Assembly (NCBI GenBank): GCA_907163375.1
Contig: CAJQUW010016963.1
Span: 161,296 to 225,295, forward strand
DNA: 64,000 nucleotides
Direction: 5' to 3'
DNA from: Prostheceraeus crozeri
Taxonomy: Eukaryota; Platyhelminthes; Polycladida; Euryleptidae
Each line of letters starts with the position of its first letter. The first letter of the stretch is position 1. Below are positions 9,491-20,229 of this stretch, piece by piece. The notes under the pieces were generated by a model. It was given only the letters and a program-made list of their open reading frames with translations, was not told where the DNA came from and made no database searches. The position numbers were made by a program, and so were the translations under genes.

Positions 9491-11021
9491 CAGCTGTTAT
9501 CAATGTGATGCTATTTTCTATTAAATGTCCTTATGCCAATTAGATGTTACACTTGTAACCTTAATTGTTTAGTAATTTTATTTTGTTAAATTGAAAATTA
9601 TATTCAACTAATTTAATTCATGATATCTCAAATAAATATATAGAATTTATTATAGATGTTGTAAACCTCAAAGCGGGTGAAGTAATAATGTTCTTTTATA
9701 TTTCATAAACGTTCATTATCTAGACAAAGAATCACCATATCAAGAGACGAAGTTGCAAAATTATCGAAGAAGAATATTTTTAATTGAAAAACAGTATGTT
9801 GTATCGTAACGATAGTTAACGCTGATTGTCTATTCGTGCTCTGACTCGTGACACAAAAACGTGTTGAACGATGAACGACAACTACATGTAAGCCACCAGT
9901 GCAGACAAGTTGATTTCTTCGTCGACAGCGTCGGGAAACTAATGTTGCACGGTTTGATGGTATGATTTTCAATAGGTATGAAATGTGTGAACCGATTCGT
10001 AAGAATTTCCTGAATGTCCACCGCTCCTCCTCTCAATTTCAACAACGACTGAGGTAAATTGATAGCCTCTTATGGAGGGAGATATGCACCTCGCCCCTCA
10101 CACGACGTCCAACGGAATTGACAGCTTCTGTCTCACTCATCAAACTCAATTCAACCAAAAATTTTGTTTCTTTGATACTTTCAAATTCTGATACTTGCCC
10201 GACGTTTGCGTAATTGTCTTCTGAAATACTGTCATGACAATTGTATTCATGATTATACATTCCATGATGTGTAGTTTTATAGGAAAAAAGAAGTAATCTG
10301 GTTCAAGACCAAGACCACTGAGCGGCAGCAGAGAAAACACCATTTTTCTGGGAGGCTTGACAAATTTGTGTTTCATTGAAATCAGATCTTCCCAGTTACA
10401 GAACGAGAGATAAAGGCCAGCGGTCCTTTCGTTCACCTGAGGAACGCGCAGCAGGTGACAAGTGTTTACAGTGATGCTGCACGTCGTACTTAAGTACAGG
10501 GTGATCGCGGTCATCCTGTGTATTAGGTAATAGCGGCTGTTCTGATAGATTGCAACGCTTTAACAGGGAAGTCGAGTTTATAAGTGTTTCCTTAATTAAG
10601 AAAGCTAGAAGTCAATAAATAAATAAAATTGTGCTGGGAAAGTCAATAGACATAAAAATCAATCTACAATTCACACTCTTCACACAAACTTGGGTCCGGG
10701 CGGACATCGTTTAACAAGTTAGTTGTTGCACTTATCCGTTTGACTCGACCTTCGGTCTCGTCAAAAGGACTCGTCCGACAACTATTACTTAAGGGTGTAG
10801 GGACCATCATCGATTGCCAAGCAGACTGTACATGTAATCCATCCTTAATTATTGAGTGAAGTGTTATGCGAGAATTATTATCTATTGTCGTAATTTTAAG
10901 CATTTGTCTTCATAATATATTTATTCTATCACGTTTAAGTATTAAAGACAACTTTTGATGTAAGATACTTTAAAAATGTAGTAAATGTAAAAGCTGTTAG
11001 TTTAATTTTGATCGAATTTTT
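9491..11021. other. Intergenic host-like DNA
   Basis: AT-rich DNA with several overlapping short open frames on the minus strand (9703-10514). I recognise no domain, splice pattern or promoter for them. The part just upstream of 11022 would hold the promoter of the small spliced gene; no TATA box is evident. Confidence 0.4.
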
Positions 11022-11723
11022 ATGTCAACGGTTGCTAAAATGATTGTTAAATCCGCCGGTTACCCGTTCATTAGCGATGATCAGATGACAAAATATCGCT
11101 GTAAATATCGCTCGTTACCTTTCATTCTTATTAATTTTTGTTTCTGTTCAATCATGTTCATGAATTTCATACATTTAGTCAATGTACATAGATCATGGCT
11201 ATCAGTAAGTTGCAATGCTTGTGTTTGTCTTTATGCATTTATTCGTTTTTATGAGTATTTCTCTCTTGAGTTTTTCTCTTTGTTCTGTTTTGATTGCTGT
11301 GGTAGTTTTTCGTTCGTTCTGAGTTGTAAGGCACGAATTTTGAATGTCCCGTTTTGAAAGTACATACGTAAACGGGATTCACTGTATTTCAGTTAATGGA
11401 GTACCTTATCAAATAATTGATCTCGATGAAGATGAACAAAGACAGCAAGGCAGTTCAGGTAAGAATTAATGAATCGAAAATCTCATTATCATTAAATTCC
11501 ACCTAAATATTTCAGAGAAACCGTTGATCACCACAAACCGGAGCACTGGGGAACCAAAAGAATCCGAAGTGATATCTCCAAATATAGCACGTACATGTAA
11601 GCACCAAAGAAACTTATGTGTAGATATATTCTTGTGTCTTGTCAAGCTTATTGATCAATTTTTATATTTTCATTGTTTCCATCAGTGAAAAAATCGCCCA
11701 ATTGTCTATCAGTTCATATTTAA
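11022..11723 (+). CDS. Small spliced host gene, product unknown (about 87 aa)
   Basis: Four exons fit together in phase with GT-AG introns: 11022-11100 (ATG, MSTVAKMIVKSAGYPF...), 11393-11458 (NGVPYQIIDLDEDEQRQQGS), 11516-11596 (KPLITTNRSTGEPKESEV) and 11686-11723, ending in a stop. Every splice site has a good consensus (CAGTTCAG|GTAAGA, ACAT|GTAAGC, TATTTCAG|, CCATCAG|), and the phase is kept across all three introns. That would be unlikely by chance in AT-rich DNA. The product is hydrophilic, with an acidic turn (DLDEDEQ) and no membrane segment or signal peptide. I do not recognise the family. Upstream non-coding exons are possible. The last two exons could instead belong to alternative forms. 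Confidence 0.5.
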
Positions 11724-13137
11724 GTGATCCTCGCTGCATGGGTATCACCTTCGTCAATTTCGTTTCGTCTAACGTTAATTTTCTCATAATTTTAAAGTAC
11801 AAATTAAACGTACAACTATGAATAAAAATTTAGCAATTTCATCTTTCACAATGAAGTCATTTTTTGATCAAAAGAAGATGCAGATTAAACAGACTTGGTA
11901 TTATTCAGAAACCGTAGGCCTACTTCATATGAGGTCCCCGCATGCGCGTAGAAATCAGTTTGAACGGTATCGTCAGAAATTATCTGCAGCAGATTGAGAA
12001 AAATCGTTTTGTTTGATAAATAATTGCTAAACCTCAATATGAACCGGCATTTTCATGTTACATTGACAGTAAGTTGAAAGCAAGAAATATTCACACTTAG
12101 AACAATATACCGTCATACGTAATGATTAGAAGCGTTATCAATGAAGTGGGTTCCAGGAAATTGTGTAATGCAAGAGTTGATTTTTGAGAATTTGTCTGAG
12201 TATTGGTGTCGTCCTGCCGCATACTCATACGAAGAATGTGTATTTCCTAATAGCTGGACATCTGGTGCACTGAATTGCATGTAGATTCAAGGAGATTTTT
12301 AGAGAAAAACTATAGGCCTACTCACTTTTTTCAACCACAACCAATTGACTATACTTCATCTATCGGTATATCTGTTATTGAATATATCTGACACTTTGAA
12401 GGAAAATATAATCCAAAGAAATCCTACAACAATTGAAGACCTCTAAAGAATTTTTATAGAGGAACAGCGCATCATGTTTCGAGAAAAATACGATCCTCTA
12501 TTATTTGATCCAAAGGAAATAAAATATATGTGACAGCCTGGTGACTTCACGGGGAGTATTGAGTTGATGAAAACATTCGTACGTAACTTATATAACTAAT
12601 ACAAGGTAATTTTCGAAAAGATTCCGTTTGTTTGCTTCAATTAAACCCCATTACCAAAAAGCGCATAACTTTAGGACGGCCGATTTTTGAAAATATTCAT
12701 GTTTTCAGAATTCTTTTACGATTCTGTGTCCGTATCCCTTCATTCTCTGTCCGTTTCGCTATGTAAGCTAAGTATTGTATCTTGATAATTAGCCACTAAT
12801 CAGTAATAATAATAAAGATAATCATAATTAGTACCTAATTATGTTTCGTTGATGTAAGGCGCAGGAATATTTGGTCGAGTACGCAAAAATAATTTAGTTC
12901 AACCAAGTTTAATCTTTCATGCATAAATCAACATAAATTATCATTCAAAACATAATGAAAGCCATTAGCGTCGTGTCAGTCTTTAAGCATCAGGAGTTCG
13001 AATCTCCTTTCTCAGCGCTACAGAGATTTTGGAAGATGCAATAACTGACCGACCTAAATAGCCTATTACAAACATAGTGAAATTTCGATGTGGCAAAAGA
13101 TGCTGTCCAACATGAATTCTATCGGTGCGCATAGTGG
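11724..13137. other. Intergenic host-like DNA
   Basis: AT-rich with no supported gene. A tRNA-like T-arm (GGAGTTCGAATCTCC) at about 12992-13006 is isolated and is treated under rejected items. Confidence 0.4.
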
Positions 13138-13138
13138 T

Positions 13139-13165
13139 ATAGAATAGAATAGAATAGAATAGAAT
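13139..13165. repeat. (TAGAA)n microsatellite at a LINE 3' end
   Basis: Five to six TAGAA units. Read on the minus strand they follow an AATAAACATATTC-like tail, as in LINEs of the Jockey/CR1 group that end in short tandem repeats. Confidence 0.85.
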
Positions 13166-14190
13166 ATGTTTATTCGATTGACTGAAAATCACACTTTGCA
13201 GAAAAAATAGACATGACATTTCAAAAAAATTCAAGTTAAAGAAAAGAAAAGTAACGTTAACGCTGGAAGGGTCGAATTCAAATGTACATGCGGTTATACA
13301 GAGAAGTACAGTAAGGGACGAATGATGATGAGCGGCGCTTCGTGTTCTGCTTCATCGCGGCCAAATGTCTCGAACGAGGTAAAGTTTCCGGGGACAAATG
13401 GTGGATAATGTGCTTATTGGAGAACATGTCACTAAACAGTTTGATAGACCTATAATCTCTGCGAATTGACAATGGGGTGAATTTTGCACATTCACATGAA
13501 ACACCGCAAATTATGCGGTGGCATCTTCTTCTAACTTTCTCCAACATCTCAGAGCATCGTTTGGTAAGTCCAACAAAAACTGGAGAGTTGTATTCAAGGA
13601 TGCTGATTACACACGCATAATAGACTGACATGAGCATATCAGGCGACATATGTGGAAATTTCTTTACTTGCTTGAGCAGATATATGCGCTGGGTGGCCAA
13701 CTTAATGACGCGCGACACATGAGAATCCCATTTTAACCTATCATTGAATGTTACACCCAGTATTTTTAGCGTTGAACACATTGTCAAATTGGGCAGTATG
13801 AACTGAACATCATTTTGTCTGCAGCACATCATAGCTCTTGTTTTACCTTGATTTAACTCCAGACCATGATTGTCGCACCAACTTTGAATGTTTTCAATTT
13901 CACTTTGGACCTTGTTTGGTAAAGAGGATGCATCGCGAAAAGGAATGACTATCACGACATCATCAGCGTATTTGGTCATCAATACGTCAGGAGAAGCAGT
14001 TGCAAGAGAACCCATATGAGCGGAGAAAAGGTAGGGAGCAAGAATTGAACCTTGAGCAACACCTGATGTAATGTCTCTTAATGAACTGAGAGTGAATCCT
14101 TGAATAGTCACTTGCTGTTTTCTACCCTTCAAATAGCTGGCGCACCAACGAATGAATGATGGAGGAAGATTTCCGTCACAAAGTGTATGC
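13139..14190 (-). mobile_element. LINE, 5'-truncated reverse transcriptase (CR1/Jockey group)
   Basis: The minus-strand frame at 13278-14132 encodes the C-terminal half of a LINE reverse transcriptase. It shows SGVAQGSILAPYLFSAHM (motif before the catalytic centre), KYADDVVIVIP (the FADD-type box), LNQGKTRAMM, LKILGVTFNDRLKWDSHV (thumb) and VISILEYNSPVFVGLT. The same frame continues upstream to about 14190 (NLPPSFIRWCASYL) and then stops abruptly, so the copy is 5'-truncated, as is usual after incomplete target-primed reverse transcription. It ends at the TAGAA repeat. The domain remnant is uninterrupted, so the insertion is moderately young. Confidence 0.85.
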
Positions 14191-14679
14191 CGTCACTAAG
14201 TATATGCAGCATCTTAGTTGAAGCGTAAGTTGCAGCATGCTGCGGTGAGAACGTTGCTCTCAATCGCCTGATATATTCCGTTGTGCAATATATGCCACAA
14301 AACATAGGTCATACTATGGTTCTGGAAATCCGCTGTCAGTAAATTCCTTTATCATTACAAACGTCAAGGTTGCTGATCCTCAACTCCCGGCGTGGGTGCC
14401 AACCCAATTTGAGTAAAAGTCAGCAGATACTCCGCAAGTTTAACTATCAGCCGAATGCAGTCCATGACCAATTGCTGAAACGCAGATACTCTGACATGAA
14501 GGGGCGGTGGGTGCTGGGTGGCATTTGAGGTTTTGACGGTGCAGTTTGGCAGCACCAACATGCATGCACCCCACTTTGCTTGAATGTTTTTTCATTATCC
14601 CGGCCAAAAGACAGATCACTCAGATGCATACTCGTAGTGCCCCGGTGAGATGAAGGTAGTGCTGCGAGCACATATCGCA

Positions 14680-14903
14680 TGATCAAGTGGAAACATTGAT
14701 GTTTGGATTTTATTGACCTAGAGCTTTCAGAAAATGTATCATTTGTCATATTTTCATAATCTGATCGCGTAAATACAATTCTGAGTAAGCGCACATGTTG
14801 CATGTACATGTATTTGGTCTATGCATGTGTCTCTGATCAAGTGGAAATATTTATACTTGGATTTTATTGACCGAGAGCTTTCAGAAAATGTATCATTAGT
14901 CAT
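14680..14903. repeat. Tandem duplication, about 154 bp period
   Basis: Blocks at 14680-14749 and 14834-14903 share 'TGATCAAGTGGAAA', 'GGATTTTATTGACC' and 'GAGCTTTCAGAAAATG'. The surrounding 14191-15670 is host-like DNA without a recognised gene. Confidence 0.7.
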
Positions 14904-15673
14904 GTGCTCTTTTTACTTTACACGAAATTACAGTGAAATGCCGTATTTTTGATTAGGCCTAATTGTGATCCGATGAATTGCATGAAATTAATGATTGAGA
15001 ACATAATTTCAGTTTTACTACCCTTAGAATAGTCATGTTTACCATGTATGCTTTTCGACATTGGTTAGGTAATTTCTTGAATTAAACGATGATCGTTACA
15101 TTTTTAACAGCAAATGAGAGATCTGGATACAGCGCGATCGTTGGGCTCTCCTGTTTCTATGATGTTCAGTATAATGGTCATGGAGACAGTCGTTAATCTG
15201 ACCCTCGGTCGGTTTGTCTCTGTTCATGTACAATCTCATTCTTGAGGTGGTCGAGTTCGATAGCAGAAGTTGTCAACACGCGTACATTCTGTCACTGCGA
15301 TAAAAGCTAGTCTAATCACACCCGAAGTCCCTCTCCTCTTCATTCGATAGGTCGAGGAGCTATTGATTGGCGAGGAGTGATAAAGACCCCTCATTACGCA
15401 CAGACAATCGCGCACGAGTAATTCTTGAATTCAGTATGAGCAATCCTCGTGCGCAAATGAAGCATGCGTGCGTAAGACCGAGTCCCCATGTACATGTGAA
15501 ATTCTGAAGAAAATCGATTTTCAAAATCGTATAAGAAGTGATTTTCGGAAAATATTCCTACCTAACCATTTCAAAATTTTTAAAATACAGTGCTTCCCCC
15601 TTGGAAATGCAGTATGATAAATATAATTGGCAGGGATACAGTTTAAAATGAGTAAACGCATCATTTTGGTATC

Positions 15674-15840
15674 ATGAGGCACAACTGCTGCATAATAATT
15701 ATTATTATCGATTGAGGCACAACCGCGTTTGTGAGGCACATTCGCGCTTTTGAGGCACAATTGTCACTTTTTATTTCACAAGTGAGGCACAACTGTCACT
15801 TGTGAGGCACAACTGTCACTTCAGGTGAGGCACAACCGAC
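15674..15840 (+). repeat. Cluster of seven TGAGGCACAA repeats at the left edge of Polinton 1
   Basis: TGAGGCACAA(C/T) or a close variant starts near 15675, 15713, 15732, 15751, 15782, 15804 and 15828. Several copies are followed by (C)TGTCACTT. Spacing is uneven (19-38 bp). The cluster ends just before the AT-rich Polinton begins. Confidence 0.8.
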
Positions 15841-15878
15841 GTTTATTATTTTAATAATAATAATAATAATAATGATAA

Positions 15879-17231
15879 TTAAAAATCAGTTCGTTGTAAT
15901 TCATTTTGATAAAATCGGCCTCTGATATCTTCATCATCTAAATCTTTGATTTCGTAAGTGATCGGATAAGTTTGATTTATTTTGCAAACTTCAAATATCT
16001 CTTTCGTCCAATAGCCAACAAAGCCTTTTTCAAATTTATTCTTATACTTAAATATTCTAACTCTATCACCAATCTTAAATTTCGGCTTACGTTTCTGTAA
16101 ATTCGGATTACTCTCATTCAAATTATTATTTTCGTTCGAATAATTATTTTCGAATATTTTCTTTCGTATTAAACCAGGATCGTCAGAAGCCTTCTTTGGA
16201 GTTTCTTCAATACCTGAATGAACTTTATTATTGTACTCATCTACAATTCCTGGTAATATTTTTAACCATTTCTGATTTCCTTGCTGAGTAAATTTCTTGA
16301 AAATTTTATTTTTAACGTCCGATTGAATCTTTCTATTACTACAGCCTTTCCAGCATTTTCAGTTGAATAAACAGTTTCAAATAGTGGCTTTACATTTCTG
16401 TTATAAAATTCCGACCCTTTATCAACAAACAATTTTTTTGGCTTTCTATTACGCGATTTCTTCAAACGCATATTTAACTGATAGAGCACTTTTATTTTTT
16501 AAAGGCTTTACCCAAGCGTATCATGTATATAAATCTATAACGGTCAATGCGTATTTATAATCTTTTTCATTCGGCATATGAATAAGATCAGCACTCCAAA
16601 TATCATCTTTATTAAATACTTTTACTTTCAATAAATATTTAGGTCTTCTATATTCCTTGTGAATTTCCGAGGCATAAGTTCCACTATGCCGATCTAGGTC
16701 ATTCGACATTTCAGACGCGTATGTTCGAGCGTTGCTCTCAGACAGCTTTGCTGTCGTTTCATTTAAACCCTGACCGAATAATATTTTAGCTTGTAAAGCT
16801 TTCTTAACAAACATTCTTTCAATTTTTTCTCTAAATGTAGGATTTTGAATACTATCTAATTCTTGAATCATATTCTTATCAGCTACATGTCGAGAACTTA
16901 GGTCATGATTTCGATAAGCTAAATCATGTCTATAAGCGGCGGCGTCTACTCTATTTATTGGTTCTTCACCTGGTTTTGGATTATTATTCTCATCTAGTCT
17001 TATATCTAATCGAGTTCCTGGACCGGTATATGAATGCGCAGGAAGATGTTTTTCTTTCGAATATTTACTCCAAATAAATCCAGGAAAGTTTTCTAATGTT
17101 TTTTGTATGTCACCTCCAATATGCTGAGAATTTGAGTTTTTATTTTTGTTTAATAGATAATTTAATAAATCTAAATTAGCAATTTTTAATTTAATTAAAT
17201 TTTCGGAATTTGCAGAATTTGCGGAATTCAT
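15879..17231 (-). pseudogene. PLA2-like plus integrase gene of Polinton 1
   Basis: Reading right to left, the gene begins at 17231. An N-terminal domain with YTGPGTRLD (calcium loop) and NRVDAAAYRHDLAY (catalytic His-Asp) matches the parvovirus VP1-type phospholipase A2, which helps virions cross endosomal membranes. In the same frame it continues into a retrovirus-like integrase: HKEYRRPKYL, DIWSADLIHMP (first Asp) and YKYALTVIDLYT. The rest of the core (FVDKGSEFYNR, ERFNRTLK) and the SH3-like C-terminal part (KFKIGDRVRIFKYKNKFEKGF) lie further left. From memory, PLA2-like plus integrase fusions occur in proteins annotated as transposon-derived F54H12.3-like, so the fusion is probably original. 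The gene is broken (about two breaks). Confidence 0.85.
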
Positions 17232-17288
17232 TTTTAAAGATAAAAAAAATTTTAAAAGATAAAAAATTTAAAAGATAAAATAAATGTT

Positions 17289-17771
17289 TTACCGAATCAT
17301 ACTAGGACTTAGATATATTCCAGAACCATCTTTAGATTCTTTAATTTCAATTAAATCATCAACATTGTGGAGAATATTTTTAAGAACTCGTTTTCCTTCA
17401 TCAACTAATTTTAATTTACTAATAAAATTATCTACTACTCCTTCTCCCTTAGCAACTTTCTCTAACTCTCTGTTATGACGTTTTTGTTCTTCTAATGCTT
17501 CCTTCTCTGATTTATTTTTATTTACTGCTTGGACAATACCAGCTGTCCCACCTGCAACACTTCCTGCTGCTGCTATGCCACCTATTATTAGAGGAATTAA
17601 TTGGAGAATCCCACCATTCTTTTCTTCTTGTAATTTAATATTCTCTATCATTGGTTTACTTATGTAATACTTTTTTTTATTAATAGTAATAGTTTTAGGG
17701 GTATTTTTGTCAAAAATATTACGTAACTTTAATTCAACAGTTTTATTATTAATACTTTTCGCTTCCGACAT
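17289..17771 (-). CDS. Minor capsid / membrane-active protein candidate (160 aa)
   Basis: The 160-residue product has a central glycine/alanine-rich hydrophobic segment (IPLIIGGIAAAGSVAGGTAG), followed by a charged helical C-terminal half (KEALEEQKRHNRELEKVA). In Polintons, short proteins with such a segment beside the capsid genes are compared with adenovirus pVI or pX, which line the capsid or lyse membranes. Its place between integrase and major capsid fits that idea. No enzymatic motif is visible. Assignment is by context and composition only. Confidence 0.5.
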   Translation of the reverse strand: MSEAKSINNKTVELKLRNIFDKNTPKTITINKKKYYISKPMIENIKLQEEKNGGILQLIPLIIGGIAAAGSVAGGTAGIVQAVNKNKSEKEALEEQKRHNRELEKVAKGEGVVDNFISKLKLVDEGKRVLKNILHNVDDLIEIKESKDGSGIYLSPSMIR

Positions 17772-17794
17772 TTTTAATAAAAAAATTTTAAGTT

Positions 17795-17985
17795 ATCAAA
17801 AAATTAAAATCTATTCTAGTTATGAAAAATTTTAAGTTACCAAAAATTTTAAGTTATCAAAAATTTTAATCTATTCTAGTTATCAAAAATTTTAAGTTAC
17901 CAAAAATTTTAAGTTATGAATTTTTAATCTATTCTAGTTATGAAAAATTTCAAGTTATGAAAAAAAATTAAGTTAATAAAAAAAA
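17795..17985. repeat. AT-rich tandem repeat (AAATTTTAAGTTA units)
   Basis: Alternating units AAAAATTTTAAGTTA(T/C) and TTTAATCTATTCTAGTTAT repeat about four times between two minus-strand genes. Confidence 0.75.
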
Positions 17986-17989
17986 TTAA

Positions 17990-19227
17990 TCAACTTATTC
18001 TTACCATTTTTCCATTAAGAACTTCAATAGAATATTTTGCATCTTCTAGCAATAAACCATAAGCAATCAATGAAGTTGTGGACTCTTTCTTTTCAATGTT
18101 AATTGTTACATCACAACCATTTTTAATAATATCTTCAGATTGTGCACTTAAATCGAAACAGAAAACAGGATAAAAATGTCTCCAATCTCCAGGAGTTAAT
18201 TGTGGTTCAACTCCCAATTCTATACAAAGATTTCTATAAGAATCATATCCTTCCATAAATTGATTATTGATATCATCGAATCTTAATGGATCAATTGGAT
18301 ATCGGGTTTGATTTAATGAAACTTGTAAACTTCGAATTGTATTAATATGAAAAAGATTGTTGTTCTTATCAAAACTTGGAGAATTATTTCTTTGAAATGT
18401 TAGTAATAAATATCTTATAGTATTCGAAGTTCTAGTAAAATGCCAGTTAAAGCTTTGTTCGTAAAAAGTTACTGAACTAGCAGTACGCTTTAGAAAACTT
18501 ACTGGAATTGGTTTGTTAGTATATCTTCTTGCAATAGCTGTTTCAACCTCTAAACTAGGAGTAATATGCTTAATCCACCATTCAAGTCTATCAATTTTTA
18601 AATATGCTTTTTTTCCAGTCTTACCAAAAAAGATTAATTCATTATTTGCTGTACGATGAATTATTAATTTAAATTTTAATTGATATGATATTTTATCATA
18701 ATCTAAATATCCGAATAATGGAGACAATGACCAATTAACTGTCTGTTTACTTTTCTTGTTAAATTCACGTCTTTCTTTGCACTATTGTTTGTTTTATTTA
18801 AATGATTTGCAATATTTTCTACATCTATCGCAATTCCTGCGGCATCTGTTCCAGCGTGAGTTAAATCATCAACAATTATACCATCATTAGTATCAGGAAA
18901 CCAACCTTCGATTTCATACTTTTTATTATTTTCACCAGTTGTTACAAATCTAAGCATTGTATCAATTACACCTGGAGAATCACTTATTGTTTCCATATTT
19001 TGAGTTGCGACATCTAAACGCATTTGAGTAAATAATCTTGGAAAAAAATTGTTCTCTAATGCAATATTATCGGTATCTGGTAATGGTGTTGTAAAATTGA
19101 CATCACTATATAAAGAATATTCACAGTGTAAAAACGAATCAGGTAAATATAAATAACTCTGCTGATTATCAACTTCAAAAATTAAATCACCTCCAGTATT
19201 TACTCTACTGGAAGATCCGGGATTCAT
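17990..19227 (-). pseudogene. Major capsid protein of Polinton 1 (double jelly roll)
   Basis: Two abutting stretches encode one capsid-type protein. The upstream part (from 19227) has the N-terminal signatures GGDLIFEVDNQQSYLYL, PDSFLHCEYSLYSD and ENNFFPRLFTQMRLD. The downstream part has FGKTGKKAYLKIDRLEWWI, KPIPVSFLKR, RYLLLTFQRN, TRYPIDPLRF and the C-terminal W-HFYPVFCFDLSAQSED. It ends with LLLEDAKYSIEVLNGKMVRI. This order matches the hexon-like capsid proteins of adintoviruses and the proteins annotated as F54H12.2-like. Forming the icosahedral shell would be its role. It is broken (about one break). Confidence 0.75.
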
Positions 19228-19378
19228 AGCAACTCTTATATAGTCATTCTTTTTTTGATTATAACTAACACATGGTGGGTTATCTAATTCAAATTTATTT
19301 TCGATAAGCGAAGATATTTTTTAAAAAATAATTTGACGTTTTGTTTTTCTCACACATAGAAAAATTTTACTAAAAAAT

Positions 19379-19625
19379 ATATTTTAGAATTTTACTAAAA
19401 TAATTTTACTGAAATAATTTTATTAAAAATAATTTTACTAAAATAATTTTACTAAAATAATTTTATTAAAATAATTTTACTAAAATAATTTTACTAAAAT
19501 AATTTTACTAAAATAATTTTACTAAAATAATTTTATTAAAATAATTTTACTAAAATAATTTTACTAAAATAATTTTACTAAAATAATTTTACTAAAATAA
19601 TTTTACTAAAATAATTTTATTAAAA
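19379..19625. repeat. 15-bp tandem repeat (AAAATAATTTTACTA)n
   Basis: About sixteen near-identical 15-bp units, with occasional ATTA variants, fill the gap between the capsid gene and the next minor capsid gene. Each unit contains the near-palindrome AAAATAATTTT. It is not CRISPR, because there are no unique spacers. Confidence 0.9.
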
Positions 19626-19633
19626 TTATAATT

Positions 19634-20158
19634 TTAGAATTTTTCTAGACCAGCTCCGCTGTTAACAGCATTACCTCTTATTTCTTCAAATGTTTTTTCA
19701 TTATTTTTATTTTTATTATGTCTACTATCAGGCCCCACATCTATGTTAGCAATTTTGTTTTTTGTTTCCTCAGAAAGTTTTTTTAAATTTTTTAGTTCTT
19801 CAGTATCATTCCTAAGTTTACGAATAGTTTCTAATTGTTTTAATGCTTTTTGAGACTTAACAGCATTTGATAGTGCACTAGCTGTACTACCTATAGCAGC
19901 TGCTCCTTTTGCAGCAGATGTAATCAAATCTTTATTATTTTTAATTAAGTTAACGATACTTCCAATACCAGAAAATATACCGGCCCCGCTGTTTACACTA
20001 TCTCCTTCTTTTTGAATTGTTTCTGCGGTGCCTAAGAACTTTTGTGTTTCTACTGTTTCTCTATTATCATAATGATAAACAGGATTCATACGTGGTTCAT
20101 GAGCAATTCTTTGATTTGAAGCAAAATGTTTAAGATTGTGTTTATAAATTATAGGCAT
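19634..20158 (-). CDS. Minor capsid candidate with NSGAG motifs (174 aa)
   Basis: The product starts MPIIYKHNLKHF and carries a hydrophobic Gly/Ala/Ser-rich segment (SGAGIFSGIGSIVNLI then SAAKGAAAIGSTASALS), followed by a long charged coiled-coil-like helix (KLRNDTEELKNLKKL). The motif NSGAG occurs twice, once before the hydrophobic segment and once near the C-terminus (AVNSGAGLEKF). Such small Gly motifs could be maturation-protease sites, but no protease gene was found in this element. Position and composition suggest a pVI/pX-like internal capsid protein. The frame is intact as read. Confidence 0.45.
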   Translation of the reverse strand: MPIIYKHNLKHFASNQRIAHEPRMNPVYHYDNRETVETQKFLGTAETIQKEGDSVNSGAGIFSGIGSIVNLIKNNKDLITSAAKGAAAIGSTASALSNAVKSQKALKQLETIRKLRNDTEELKNLKKLSEETKNKIANIDVGPDSRHNKNKNNEKTFEEIRGNAVNSGAGLEKF

Positions 20159-20229
20159 TTTTTAGGAATAAATTTGACTTTTGGGAAAAATATTTACGTT
20201 AATATTTACGCTAACATTTACGTTTGTGT

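Noticed and set aside
9703-10514. Cluster of minus-strand frames in host DNA
   Set aside because: No domain, promoter or consistent splice structure could be found.
12980-13020. tRNA-like T-arm GGAGTTCGAATCTCC with a possible anticodon loop upstream
   Set aside because: No matching acceptor or D-arm upstream. At most a fragment of a tRNA-derived repeat.
19379-19625. Possible CRISPR array
   Set aside because: Units are contiguous without unique spacers, in a eukaryotic element.
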